Assembly (NCBI GenBank): GCA_934085875.1
Contig: CAKOHQ010000007.1
Coordinates: forward strand, 1 to 38,090
From: an uncultured Bacilli bacterium
Lineage (GTDB): Bacteria; Bacillota_I; Bacilli_A; RF39; UBA660
Length of the DNA: 38,090 nucleotides
Direction of reading: 5' to 3'
In this document: positions 8,192-15,883 of the stretch, one piece after another
Position numbering within the stretch: position 1 is the first letter of the stretch
Layout: each line of letters begins with the position of its first letter
Notes under the pieces: model-generated
Seen by the model: the letters and a program-made list of their open reading frames with translations, nothing else
Database searches by the model: none
Told to the model about the DNA's origin: nothing
Translations under genes and position numbers: made by a program

Positions 8192-8275
8192 ATGACTAAA
8201 ATAATTAGTCTATTGATTATTCTTATTATGAATAATTTATTACCCATTATTGTCACAACCCTTCTATATAAATAG
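8192..8275 (+). CDS. Putative hydrophobic toxin peptide, 27 aa
   Basis: A 27-codon frame for a strongly hydrophobic peptide: MTK, then a nearly unbroken run of I, L, V and M with NN and a P in the middle, ending LLYK. It would span a membrane once, like known type I toxins, but lacks the features of the Fst/TxpA group that I know. A perfect AGGAGG is at 8168-8173, 18 bases before the ATG. That spacing is long; in-frame ATC (8180) or ATA (8183) at 6-9 bases could be non-standard starts adding three or four residues. The AGGAGG can pair with CCTTCT (8260-8265) in the coding end. No clear terminator follows. Confidence 0.5.
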   Translation: MTKIISLLIILIMNNLLPIIVTTLLYK

Positions 8276-8374
8276 TTGGGTAAGCACTAACAAAATAAAG
8301 CTCTGGTTATATATACTACAATAAAGCATTTAAAAAATATGTCGTATTATGTAAGAAATTAAAAAAGATATATT

Positions 8375-9094
8375 TTAATTAACTAATTCATGAAGTATTA
8401 TACTAGTTGCAACACCAACATTTAGGCTTTCGCATTTATTATTCATTTTTATGTATGCATAAATATCACATAAATCTAATAATTCTTTACTAACACCATT
8501 GCCTTCATTGCCAACTAACAAAGCAAATTTTTTAGATTTAATATTCTTAATATCAGTGCCATCATCTACTTTAGTACCAATAATTTCATAACCATTTATT
8601 TTTAAATTCATAATAATATCTACTAAATTTCCTTTAACAATATTTATATTATTAATCATACCTTCACTAGCTCTTAAAACTTTTTCATTATATACATCGA
8701 CAGTCCCATTACCAAGTACTATTGTATCAATATTAAATGCAACTGCACTTCTTATAATTGTACCTACATTACCAGGATCTTGTACACCATCTATTAATAA
8801 AACATTTCCATTTATATCTTTTTCTTTCTTTTTTCGAACTACTGCAACTACATTTGGTAAAGTCTTTAAATTAGTTAATTTTCTCATAACTTGTTCTGTT
8901 ACCATAAATACATTATTACCATATGTATTATCTTTTCCTTCTAATAAAAATATATCAACTATACTATCATTTTTTATAGCTTCTTTTACTAAATGATCAG
9001 TAGATACTAAATAAAGATTAGTCTCATCTCTATATTTTTTTAATAATAATTTACTATATTTTTTTATTTTTTCATTATTAATTGATTCAATCAT
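8375..9094 (-). CDS. TrmH/SpoU family RNA 2'-O-methyltransferase
   Basis: 239 residues of the SPOUT class; methylates a ribose in rRNA or tRNA with S-adenosylmethionine. All three knotted-fold motifs are present: DPGNVGTIIRSA (N..G...R), LVGNEGNGVSKELL, and ESLNVGVATSIILHEL near the C-terminus. The N-terminal about 80 residues form the substrate-binding domain found in RlmB/TsnR-like members. AAAGAGG lies 5 bases before the ATG. It is the last gene of the argS-der operon. The exact target nucleotide cannot be told from sequence. Confidence 0.9.
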   Translation of the reverse strand: MIESINNEKIKKYSKLLLKKYRDETNLYLVSTDHLVKEAIKNDSIVDIFLLEGKDNTYGNNVFMVTEQVMRKLTNLKTLPNVVAVVRKKKEKDINGNVLLIDGVQDPGNVGTIIRSAVAFNIDTIVLGNGTVDVYNEKVLRASEGMINNINIVKGNLVDIIMNLKINGYEIIGTKVDDGTDIKNIKSKKFALLVGNEGNGVSKELLDLCDIYAYIKMNNKCESLNVGVATSIILHELVN

Positions 9095-9106
9095 ATTACC
9101 TCTTTA

Positions 9107-9310
9107 TTACAAAACGAAATCATCATTATTAGCAACAAACTCTAATTCTAAAATTTTTATTTTTTCATTTTCTTCAATACTTTTATCATGTCTAATTTTA
9201 TATTCTTTACTAGTTGGTGAGTCAATAACTCTTCCTTTAATCTCTGATTCTTTAGTTTCTTGAAGTAATATTTTTAATGCTTTAATTCTATCTTTTCTAC
9301 TATATTTCAT
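9107..9310 (-). CDS. Small charged protein of unknown function
   Basis: 67 residues, rich in Lys, Glu and Ile, with no signal peptide, membrane segment or cysteine. The first 20 residues (MKYSRKDRIKALKILLQET) look like an amphipathic basic helix, and the end is acidic (VANNDDFVL). AAGGATG stands 5 bases before the ATG. It lies 13 bases after the peptidase-like gene and 12 before the methyltransferase gene, so it belongs to the same operon. I do not recognise the family. Confidence 0.7.
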   Translation of the reverse strand: MKYSRKDRIKALKILLQETKESEIKGRVIDSPTSKEYKIRHDKSIEENEKIKILELEFVANNDDFVL

Positions 9311-9323
9311 ATTAACATCCTTT

Positions 9324-9944
9324 CTATTTCAATCTTTTTCTAGCTAATTTATAATATGGATAATATTTTTCTACTTCCATCCAAAAGTATTTACTATGAT
9401 TCATATATTTAAAATGACATAATTCATGTATAATAACATAATCTATTAAACTAACATCTTTATGTATAAGTTCTGTATTTAATGTAACTGTCATACTAGA
9501 TTTATTACATACACCCCATCTTGTTTTCATATGTCTTGTTCTTAATCTAAATTTAGGTAAATCATTAAATTGTATTATTAATCTATCTAATCTATTTTTA
9601 AATATATCTATACTATTCTTTTCTAAATAGTTATTTATATCTTCTATACTAGGTCCATATACATTTAATCCATCTATATATATTTTATTACTATATATAT
9701 AATTCATTTTACTACCTAGATAATATATATCTTTTTTTATATTAGTTTTATTTAACATATTAGCATACATTTTTTTTATACCATTTTTATTATCATTAAG
9801 TAACTTCTCTATATATTTATCATTGCATAAATATCCACAACTGACATATAGTTTTAAATCTTCTTTAATTCTAAAATATATATTCTTTATTTTTTTTCTT
9901 TCTATAATAACATCTATTTCTATATCATCTAACTTATATTTCAT
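9324..9944 (-). CDS. YgjP-like metal-dependent peptidase family protein
   Basis: 206 residues with the zinc motif HELCHFKYMNHSKYFW near residues 174-189, in which HExxH and the later NHS..FW are typical of the YgjP/DUF45 group (SprT- and M48-like). RTRHMKTRWGVCNKS just before is another hallmark of the group. Probably cytoplasmic: no signal peptide is seen. Its ATG shares one base with the TAA of der (TAATG), so translation is coupled. The biological substrate of this family is not established. Confidence 0.88.
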   Translation of the reverse strand: MKYKLDDIEIDVIIERKKIKNIYFRIKEDLKLYVSCGYLCNDKYIEKLLNDNKNGIKKMYANMLNKTNIKKDIYYLGSKMNYIYSNKIYIDGLNVYGPSIEDINNYLEKNSIDIFKNRLDRLIIQFNDLPKFRLRTRHMKTRWGVCNKSSMTVTLNTELIHKDVSLIDYVIIHELCHFKYMNHSKYFWMEVEKYYPYYKLARKRLK

Positions 9945-11254
9945 TATTCACCATTTTTATTTTTAAATTGTATTATTATAGGTGTACCAACTAAATCAAA
10001 TGATTCTCTTATTTTATTTTCTAAATATCTTTCATAACTAAAATGTACTAATCCTTTATTATTTACATTAAATGTAAATTTAGGTGGTTTAATTCCACTT
10101 TGGTTAACAAAATATATTTTAAGTCTTTTCCCTTTATAACTAGGGGGCATATGTAACATATATGCGTCTCTTATAACATCATTTAATATGCTAGTTTTAA
10201 TTTCTTTAGTACTAGATTCATATGCTTTTATTACTTCTGGCATTAATGTATGTATTCTAGATTTAGTTTTAGCACTTAAGAATACTATATTTGCATAAGG
10301 AACAAATTGAAAATGTGCTCTTATATCTTTAATCCATTTCTTTATTGCTTGATCTTTATCACTTACTGTATCCCATTTATTAACAACTAAAACTATTGCT
10401 TTTCCAGCATCTATTGCGTAACTGACTATATGTTTATCATGTTCTATAATACCTTCTTCAGCATTAATTACAACAACACATACGTCACTACGTTCAATAG
10501 ATTTTAAACTTCTAATTAAACTATATTTTTCAACACTTTCGTATACTTTTCCTTTTTTTCTCATTCCAGCAGTGTCTATAATAGTATAATTTCTTTTTTC
10601 GTAGTTAAATTTAGTATCTAACGAATCTCTAGTAGTACCAGCAATATCACTTACTAAACATCTTTCTTCATTTAATATAGCATTTACTAAACTACTTTTT
10701 CCAACATTTGGTCTTCCAATAATACAAAATTTAATATCACTATCATTTTCTTCTGTTGTATATGGATTAAAATCTTCAGTAATACAATCTAACAATTCAT
10801 TTATACCTCTTTTATGTTCACCACTAATCATAAACATATTATCGAGTCCTAATTCATAATAAGAATAAATATTATCTTCATGATGTTTATCATCTATTTT
10901 ATTTATTGCTACTACAACTTTTTTATTTGATTTTAATAAATAATCTCTTATTTTTAAATCATTTAGAGTTAAATCTTCTCTACCATCAACAACAAATACA
11001 ATAACATCACTTTCTTCCATAGCAAGTTCAGCTTGCACTTTTATTGATTCATTAAAATCTTTTATTTCTAAATCTATTCCACCAGTATCTATCAAATTAA
11101 AACTTTTATCTTTATAATTAACTATTCCATATATTCTATCTCTAGTAACTCCTGGCATATCAGCAATAATAGATTTTTTTTCATTTATCAATCTATTAAA
11201 TAAAGTACTTTTACCAGTATTAGGTCTTCCTATTAAACATACAGTTTTACGCAT
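9944..11254 (-). CDS. der: Ribosome biogenesis GTPase Der (EngA)
   Basis: 436 residues, the standard length. It holds two tandem GTPase domains and a C-terminal KH-like domain, the hallmark of Der, which helps 50S subunit assembly. First domain: GRPNTGKST (residues 9-17), DTGGID, NKID. Second domain: GRPNVGKSS near residue 180, DTAGMRKKGKV, NKWD. The C-terminal part ends with the family's SFDLVGTPIIIQFK. AAAGGGAG precedes the ATG by 6-7 bases. It follows argS by 27 bases and is coupled to the YgjP-like gene. Confidence 0.97.
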   Translation of the reverse strand: MRKTVCLIGRPNTGKSTLFNRLINEKKSIIADMPGVTRDRIYGIVNYKDKSFNLIDTGGIDLEIKDFNESIKVQAELAMEESDVIVFVVDGREDLTLNDLKIRDYLLKSNKKVVVAINKIDDKHHEDNIYSYYELGLDNMFMISGEHKRGINELLDCITEDFNPYTTEENDSDIKFCIIGRPNVGKSSLVNAILNEERCLVSDIAGTTRDSLDTKFNYEKRNYTIIDTAGMRKKGKVYESVEKYSLIRSLKSIERSDVCVVVINAEEGIIEHDKHIVSYAIDAGKAIVLVVNKWDTVSDKDQAIKKWIKDIRAHFQFVPYANIVFLSAKTKSRIHTLMPEVIKAYESSTKEIKTSILNDVIRDAYMLHMPPSYKGKRLKIYFVNQSGIKPPKFTFNVNNKGLVHFSYERYLENKIRESFDLVGTPIIIQFKNKNGE

Positions 11255-11281
11255 AGTATCACTCCCTTTAATACATTTATT

Positions 11282-13021
11282 TTATATTTCATCTGGAACA
11301 TTTATAGCAAGTATATCAAGTAAATATTTATTAGTTTCATATACCAAATTAGTTAAAGTAACATAACTTTCTTTTTTATTTATATCTATTTCATTATTAA
11401 CATTAACATTAGAATAAAAAGCATTATAACTATTAGTTAATTTATATAAATATTCACATATATCATTTAAACTTCTTTCATTAAATGATTTCATCATTAT
11501 ATTTCTAAGATTTAATAAATTTAATATTATACTTCGTTCTTCTTCTGTACTAATTACTTTATATTTATTTGGTTTAACATCACATTTATTAACTAATGAT
11601 TTCATTCTTACAGTATTATATATAATATAAGGCCCAGTTTTTCCATTAATATCACTAAATTTAATTGGATCAAATATATAATCTGTACTTCTATGTGGTA
11701 ATAAATCTCCATATTTTATAGCAGCAAGTGCTAAATTTAATGCAACATCATCTTTTTTATCATCAGGTATATTATCTTTTATAACTTTTTTAGTTTCATT
11801 TTTTGTTAGTTCAATTAAATTATTTAAACTCATTACTCCACCATCACGTGTTTTAAATGGTTTTCCATCAGGCCCATTCATAGTACCAAATCCAAACCAC
11901 TCTAAATCTATATTCCTAGGAATTATATTAGTTTTATATGCTGCTCTAAATGCTTCTATAAAATGCAATTCCTGTCTAACATCAGTTAAATAAATCATTT
12001 TATCAAATTTATAATTTTTCATTCTTGAATATAAAGTAGCAAGTTCAGTTGTATCATATAAAACACCACCATTACTTTTAATTAATATAACTGGAGGTAT
12101 TTCTCTAGTATCATTATCTTCTTTAACATTAATAATTGTAGCACCATCACTTATTTCAGTATAATTATTATTTTTTAAATATTCTAAAAGTGGTTTAATA
12201 TAAGGGTCAGCATCATATTCACCTTCCCATAAATCAAAAGTACATCCTAATAATGTATAAACTCTTTTTATATCATTAACTGATAGTTGATAAAAAGTTT
12301 TCCATAAATCGAATATACCTTTTTCTCTATTTTGAAGTCTTGTAGTAAAATCTCTCGCTTCTTCTAAATAACTTTCATCTTCTTTTGCTCTACTACTAGC
12401 ATATGGATATATTTCATTTAATTCATCTAAACTAATAGGACATTCTTTGGGATAATCTCCTTCATAGTTTTTGTTAAAAAATATCATATCTGGGTATCTT
12501 TTATATAATTCACATATAATTAGTCCCATAGGTCTACCCCAATCACCTAAATGTACATCACTAATAGTCTTATATCCAACTTTTTCACATAATCTCTTTA
12601 TTGCTTCTCCAATATTTGGACTTCTTAAATGCCCAGCATGAAGCTCTTTAGCAACATTAGCACCACCATAATCTAAAAATATAGTTTCGTCTGTATCTAT
12701 ATGATATGTATTAATATCAAAATTTTCTAAAATCTCATTAACATACTTTACTAATAACTCATCACTAATTCTAATATTAATAAATCCAGGACCAGCAATA
12801 TTAACATCTTTAAAATAATTTGTATTATTTAACTCATTAACTATCTCATTTGCAATATCTCTAGGATTTTTTTTATAGACACTAGCTAACTTCATACAAC
12901 CATTATATTGATAATCTCCTAAATCTATCCTATTAGAAACATTCAACTTTACTTCATCATTATAACCTAACTTAGAAAGTATATTTTTAAATATACCTTC
13001 TAAAAATAACACTAAATTCAT
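11282..13021 (-). CDS. argS: Arginyl-tRNA synthetase
   Basis: Class I synthetase of 579 residues that charges tRNA-Arg. The N-terminal additional domain precedes the HIGH motif, here HAGH (about residues 126-129, in KELHAGHLRSPNIGEA). The KMSKS counterpart is degenerate, FKTRDGGVMSL, as is normal for many ArgS. The C-terminal helical anticodon domain includes the family's Y.L....N.FY. The start ATG has AAGGAAG 8 bases upstream; an in-frame TTG six codons earlier overlaps that site and is rejected. An extended -10 promoter lies upstream. First gene of the operon with der. Confidence 0.96.
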   Translation of the reverse strand: MNLVLFLEGIFKNILSKLGYNDEVKLNVSNRIDLGDYQYNGCMKLASVYKKNPRDIANEIVNELNNTNYFKDVNIAGPGFINIRISDELLVKYVNEILENFDINTYHIDTDETIFLDYGGANVAKELHAGHLRSPNIGEAIKRLCEKVGYKTISDVHLGDWGRPMGLIICELYKRYPDMIFFNKNYEGDYPKECPISLDELNEIYPYASSRAKEDESYLEEARDFTTRLQNREKGIFDLWKTFYQLSVNDIKRVYTLLGCTFDLWEGEYDADPYIKPLLEYLKNNNYTEISDGATIINVKEDNDTREIPPVILIKSNGGVLYDTTELATLYSRMKNYKFDKMIYLTDVRQELHFIEAFRAAYKTNIIPRNIDLEWFGFGTMNGPDGKPFKTRDGGVMSLNNLIELTKNETKKVIKDNIPDDKKDDVALNLALAAIKYGDLLPHRSTDYIFDPIKFSDINGKTGPYIIYNTVRMKSLVNKCDVKPNKYKVISTEEERSIILNLLNLRNIMMKSFNERSLNDICEYLYKLTNSYNAFYSNVNVNNEIDINKKESYVTLTNLVYETNKYLLDILAINVPDEI

Positions 13022-13046
13022 AACACAACTTCCTTTCAATAAAAGT

Positions 13047-13055
13047 ATTATAACA
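13047..13055 (-). promoter_or_regulatory. Extended -10 promoter of argS
   Basis: Minus strand TG-T-TATAAT, about 25 bases before the argS ATG. The -35 is weak and lies in the T tract of the preceding terminator. Confidence 0.55.
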
Positions 13056-13070
13056 CGTTTTTATAAATAG

Positions 13071-13094
13071 AAAAAGTGTAAATAAATTACACTT
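13071..13094 (-). terminator. Terminator after the LCP protein gene
   Basis: Minus strand AAGTGTAA-5-TTACACTT, a perfect 8-bp stem overlapping the stop codon region, followed by a T tract. Confidence 0.85.
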
Positions 13095-14592
13095 ATCTAG
13101 CTTTCGTTGTAGTACTAGTTGTTGTAGTTTTAGTACTAGTATACTTTTTTGTTCCAAAAATTTTATCCAACTTAATTTTTGCTTCCATAACAGTTTCTTC
13201 TTTTGGTACCATAACATATGCTTTGCTTCTCCCCGTAGAATAAGTAACATTACTAGAATCATTTCCATCAACAGAATATGTATCAATATCCCAACTAGTA
13301 TTATCTTTTATTTGTTTTTTAATTAATTTAGTTATAGTTTTTTGATCAATATTTGTTATAACTGAATCACTAACACTATTTAGTAATGTATTATATTTAA
13401 CTATTATTGAAGGACTCATAGCTTTATTCATTATGGCTTCCAAAACTAACATTTGGTTATTACCTCTAGCTCTATCTCCACCCTCTAAAGTATGACGAGT
13501 TCTAGAAAGTGCCAAAGCTTGTTCTCCATTTAATTTCTGTTTACCTTTATTTAAACATATTTGCTTATCACTAGTTCTAGAAGAAGTTTGTTCACAAAAA
13601 CTAACAGGTACATCAACAGTAATTCCATCTAATTTTTCTACAATATTTATAAATGTAGTAAAATTAACTCTAGCATAATAATTAATTTTAACATCATATA
13701 AATCTTCTAAAGTACCCACTGATTCTTCTATCCCGTAAACACCTGCATGAGTTAATTTATCCATTGCTTTCTTACTATGTAACATAACATAATAATCACG
13801 AGGTGTATTAATCATTAAAATTTTCTTATCTTTAGGATTTACAGCAACTAATAAATTAACATCACTTCTTGCCTTAGTAGCAACCTTACCATTAGTATCA
13901 ATACCACTAATATAGAACACAAAATTATCTTTACTAACATCAACATCACTCTTTAATGTCTTAACCTTAGAAGTAATATTAAAACTATATATTTTTTTTA
14001 CTTTATTATAATTTTCATTTTCATCTTTCAATATATCAAAACCAGTTTCTTGTACTAAAATACCATCAATATTATTATCTACTAAATCATCTAATGAATC
14101 ACTAACATTATCAAATTCAGTCATATTAAACTCTATTTTATTGGATAACTTATCAATTGCTTTTTTAGTACTTTCTTCACTACTATTACCAACACCAATT
14201 ATTTTATCATTTAAATCTTTTATATTTTCATAACTTGATTCTTTTAGTACGTAAACAGCATATGTATCTTGTCTTATTCCAGTATCAAAAATATTATTAA
14301 AGAAATCAATAGTTCCATATGAATATAAGCATGCCATAATTGAAACTATGATTATTAATATGGATGGAATACTAAAAAATATTCTAATCCATTTTTTTAA
14401 TTTTTTATTATTTAAAATTTTAAATAATAAAAATATTATCAAACCACCAAATACAATAAATAAGGATAAATATAATATAGGTAGAACTTCAAAATATATT
14501 AAAAAACAAGTAGCTAAGACAGAGCATATAACTAACAAATATGATATTATTTTGAAAAATATATTCTTTTTATTGTTCTTCGTTTTCTTCAT
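13093..14592 (-). CDS. LytR-CpsA-Psr (LCP) family protein
   Basis: About 499 residues. LCP enzymes transfer teichoic acid or capsule precursors from lipid carriers onto peptidoglycan outside the membrane. The N-terminal third has three or four hydrophobic segments. The LCP core runs from about residue 240: RSDVNLLVAVNP, NTPRDYYV, HAGVYGIEESVGTLEDLY, VNFTTFINIVEKLDGITVDVP, then LNGEQALALSRTRHTLEGGDRARGNNQ with the conserved arginines. A Thr/Ser/Lys-rich tail follows. Start MKKTKNN is chosen because GGTGAG precedes it; an ATG four codons earlier has no site. Overlaps the previous gene by 23 bases. Confidence 0.92.
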   Translation of the reverse strand: MKKTKNNKKNIFFKIISYLLVICSVLATCFLIYFEVLPILYLSLFIVFGGLIIFLLFKILNNKKLKKWIRIFFSIPSILIIIVSIMACLYSYGTIDFFNNIFDTGIRQDTYAVYVLKESSYENIKDLNDKIIGVGNSSEESTKKAIDKLSNKIEFNMTEFDNVSDSLDDLVDNNIDGILVQETGFDILKDENENYNKVKKIYSFNITSKVKTLKSDVDVSKDNFVFYISGIDTNGKVATKARSDVNLLVAVNPKDKKILMINTPRDYYVMLHSKKAMDKLTHAGVYGIEESVGTLEDLYDVKINYYARVNFTTFINIVEKLDGITVDVPVSFCEQTSSRTSDKQICLNKGKQKLNGEQALALSRTRHTLEGGDRARGNNQMLVLEAIMNKAMSPSIIVKYNTLLNSVSDSVITNIDQKTITKLIKKQIKDNTSWDIDTYSVDGNDSSNVTYSTGRSKAYVMVPKEETVMEAKIKLDKIFGTKKYTSTKTTTTSTTTKAR

Positions 14593-15451
14593 TAATCTCA
14601 CCATTATTTTCTATAATTTCTTTATTTCCATTCTCATAAGTTACTCGAACTTGCAAACCAATAACATACCCATATTTATTATAAGCAGTAATTAATTCAG
14701 TATCTTTTATTGTATCACTAACATATTTTTGAAAATCAATAGTAGAAGTTTCCTGAATTAACCCTTCAAATTCTAAAGTATCTTCATCAATAGCCTCATC
14801 CAATTTAACAAATAAGACATGACTTATTGTATCATCATTTAAACTATTAGTATAATAATTCAAGTCACTTGACACTTTATTTGACATATTTCCATCTTTA
14901 CTAACAATAACATTAACTTTTTTTATAACATAATTACCTACTGTATCAGATACTTTAACATCTATACTATATGTACCAACATTTTTTAATTTATCATAAT
15001 CTTTTTCATTTTTTAATGTTGCAGTACAAGGTAAAGACTTATCTTCACATTTAGTAATCATTATATTAGGATTAAAAGTATCATCAACTCCAATAACAAT
15101 ACTATCATCCATTGAAACTTCAGGTTTTGTTGTATCTAAAACTTCTATATATGCTGTTTTAATATGTTTATTATATTTAACTTTGTAACTATATTTCCCA
15201 ATAGTATTAACATCAACATCATCTAAATACAACTTATATTCTTTAGAATATTTTTTTCCACTCAATAAATAATAATTAACATCTTTAGGTAACTCATCCC
15301 CTAATTCGATCTTTACATTCTTTAATTTAATAGTATTTTTATCTTTATAGTAATAAAATCCACCAATAACAAATCCAACGATAAACATAAACAACATAAA
15401 TTTTAAAAACATATGTTTTCTTGGTTGTTCTTCATAATAAAATTCTTCCAT
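14570..15451 (-). CDS. Membrane-anchored protein with Ig-like domains, unknown function
   Basis: About 293 residues: a short charged cytoplasmic start, one membrane segment near residues 15-35 (FLKFMLFMFIVGFVIGGFYYY), then an outside part of beta-rich repeats. IEVLDTTKPEV followed by a second unit ending VKVSDTVGNYVIKKVNVIV matches the pattern of bacterial Ig-like or DUF5011-type modules. The acidic tail is GEINEENEE. The ATG start is preferred over an in-frame GTG four codons earlier because AGGTGG sits 8 bases upstream. Two bases follow the previous stop and it overlaps the LCP gene downstream, so a role in envelope assembly is a reasonable guess. Confidence 0.75.
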   Translation of the reverse strand: MEEFYYEEQPRKHMFLKFMLFMFIVGFVIGGFYYYKDKNTIKLKNVKIELGDELPKDVNYYLLSGKKYSKEYKLYLDDVDVNTIGKYSYKVKYNKHIKTAYIEVLDTTKPEVSMDDSIVIGVDDTFNPNIMITKCEDKSLPCTATLKNEKDYDKLKNVGTYSIDVKVSDTVGNYVIKKVNVIVSKDGNMSNKVSSDLNYYTNSLNDDTISHVLFVKLDEAIDEDTLEFEGLIQETSTIDFQKYVSDTIKDTELITAYNKYGYVIGLQVRVTYENGNKEIIENNGEINEENEEQ

Positions 15452-15453
15452 AA

Positions 15454-15807
15454 CTATATCCACCTAGCAAAATATATATTTCTAGTATACCCATCTTCAT
15501 AATTTTCAAACAAAGATATTAAAGAATCAACTATACTTTCTAATATATTATTATCCCTTTTTATTCTAATATTCAAAACATTATTTTTAATTTCTTTTCT
15601 AAATGTGTAATCATTTACATACTTACCTAAAATATTATCTAATTCTTCAATTTTTTTTATATTTTCTTCATTAATATCTACATTAAAAATATAATCTTCG
15701 TAAACATTAATTAATTTCATACTAATATAATCATCACTGTCTATCTCATAATTCTTTATATTATAAAAATTGGGACAATGTTCTAACACAATTTTATTTT
15801 TTTTCAT
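15454..15807 (-). CDS. Hypothetical protein, first gene of the LCP operon
   Basis: 117 residues, acidic, with no signal peptide or membrane segment. It starts MKKNKIVLEHCPNFYNIKNY and ends GYTRNIYFARWI. I do not recognise a family. AAAGG stands about 10 bases before the chosen ATG; an ATG six codons earlier overlaps that site. It precedes the Ig-like membrane protein by two bases and has its own promoter, so it heads a three-gene envelope operon. Confidence 0.65.
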   Translation of the reverse strand: MKKNKIVLEHCPNFYNIKNYEIDSDDYISMKLINVYEDYIFNVDINEENIKKIEELDNILGKYVNDYTFRKEIKNNVLNIRIKRDNNILESIVDSLISLFENYEDGYTRNIYFARWI

Positions 15808-15836
15808 AATAAAACTACCTTTCATTCTATAAATAA

Positions 15837-15865
15837 ATTATAATACAGAAGAAAAAAAAAGTCTA
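15837..15865 (-). promoter_or_regulatory. Promoter of the LCP operon
   Basis: Minus strand TAGACT, 17 bases, TATAAT. The -35 overlaps the right arm of the next terminator hairpin, a compact back-to-back layout. Confidence 0.5.
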
Positions 15866-15878
15866 TATTTCATAGACT
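15852..15878. other. Hairpin between the envelope operon and the InlB-repeat gene
   Basis: AGTCTAT-5-ATAGACT, a 7-bp stem at 15860-15878, with nine A on the left side, which is a T tract when read on the minus strand. It therefore ends the InlB-repeat gene, which is transcribed from the right and stops at 15884. Confidence 0.8.
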
Positions 15879-15883
15879 AATTA

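Noticed and set aside
8291..8380. Terminator for the toxin mRNA
   Set aside because: AATTAAAA...TTTTAATT at 8357-8380 is all A-T and is not followed by a T run on the plus strand, so I could not place the 3' end of this transcript.
12987..13286. 99-codon minus-strand frame between argS and the LCP gene
   Set aside because: It runs across the LCP terminator and the argS promoter and is out of frame with both real genes, with no protein-like composition.
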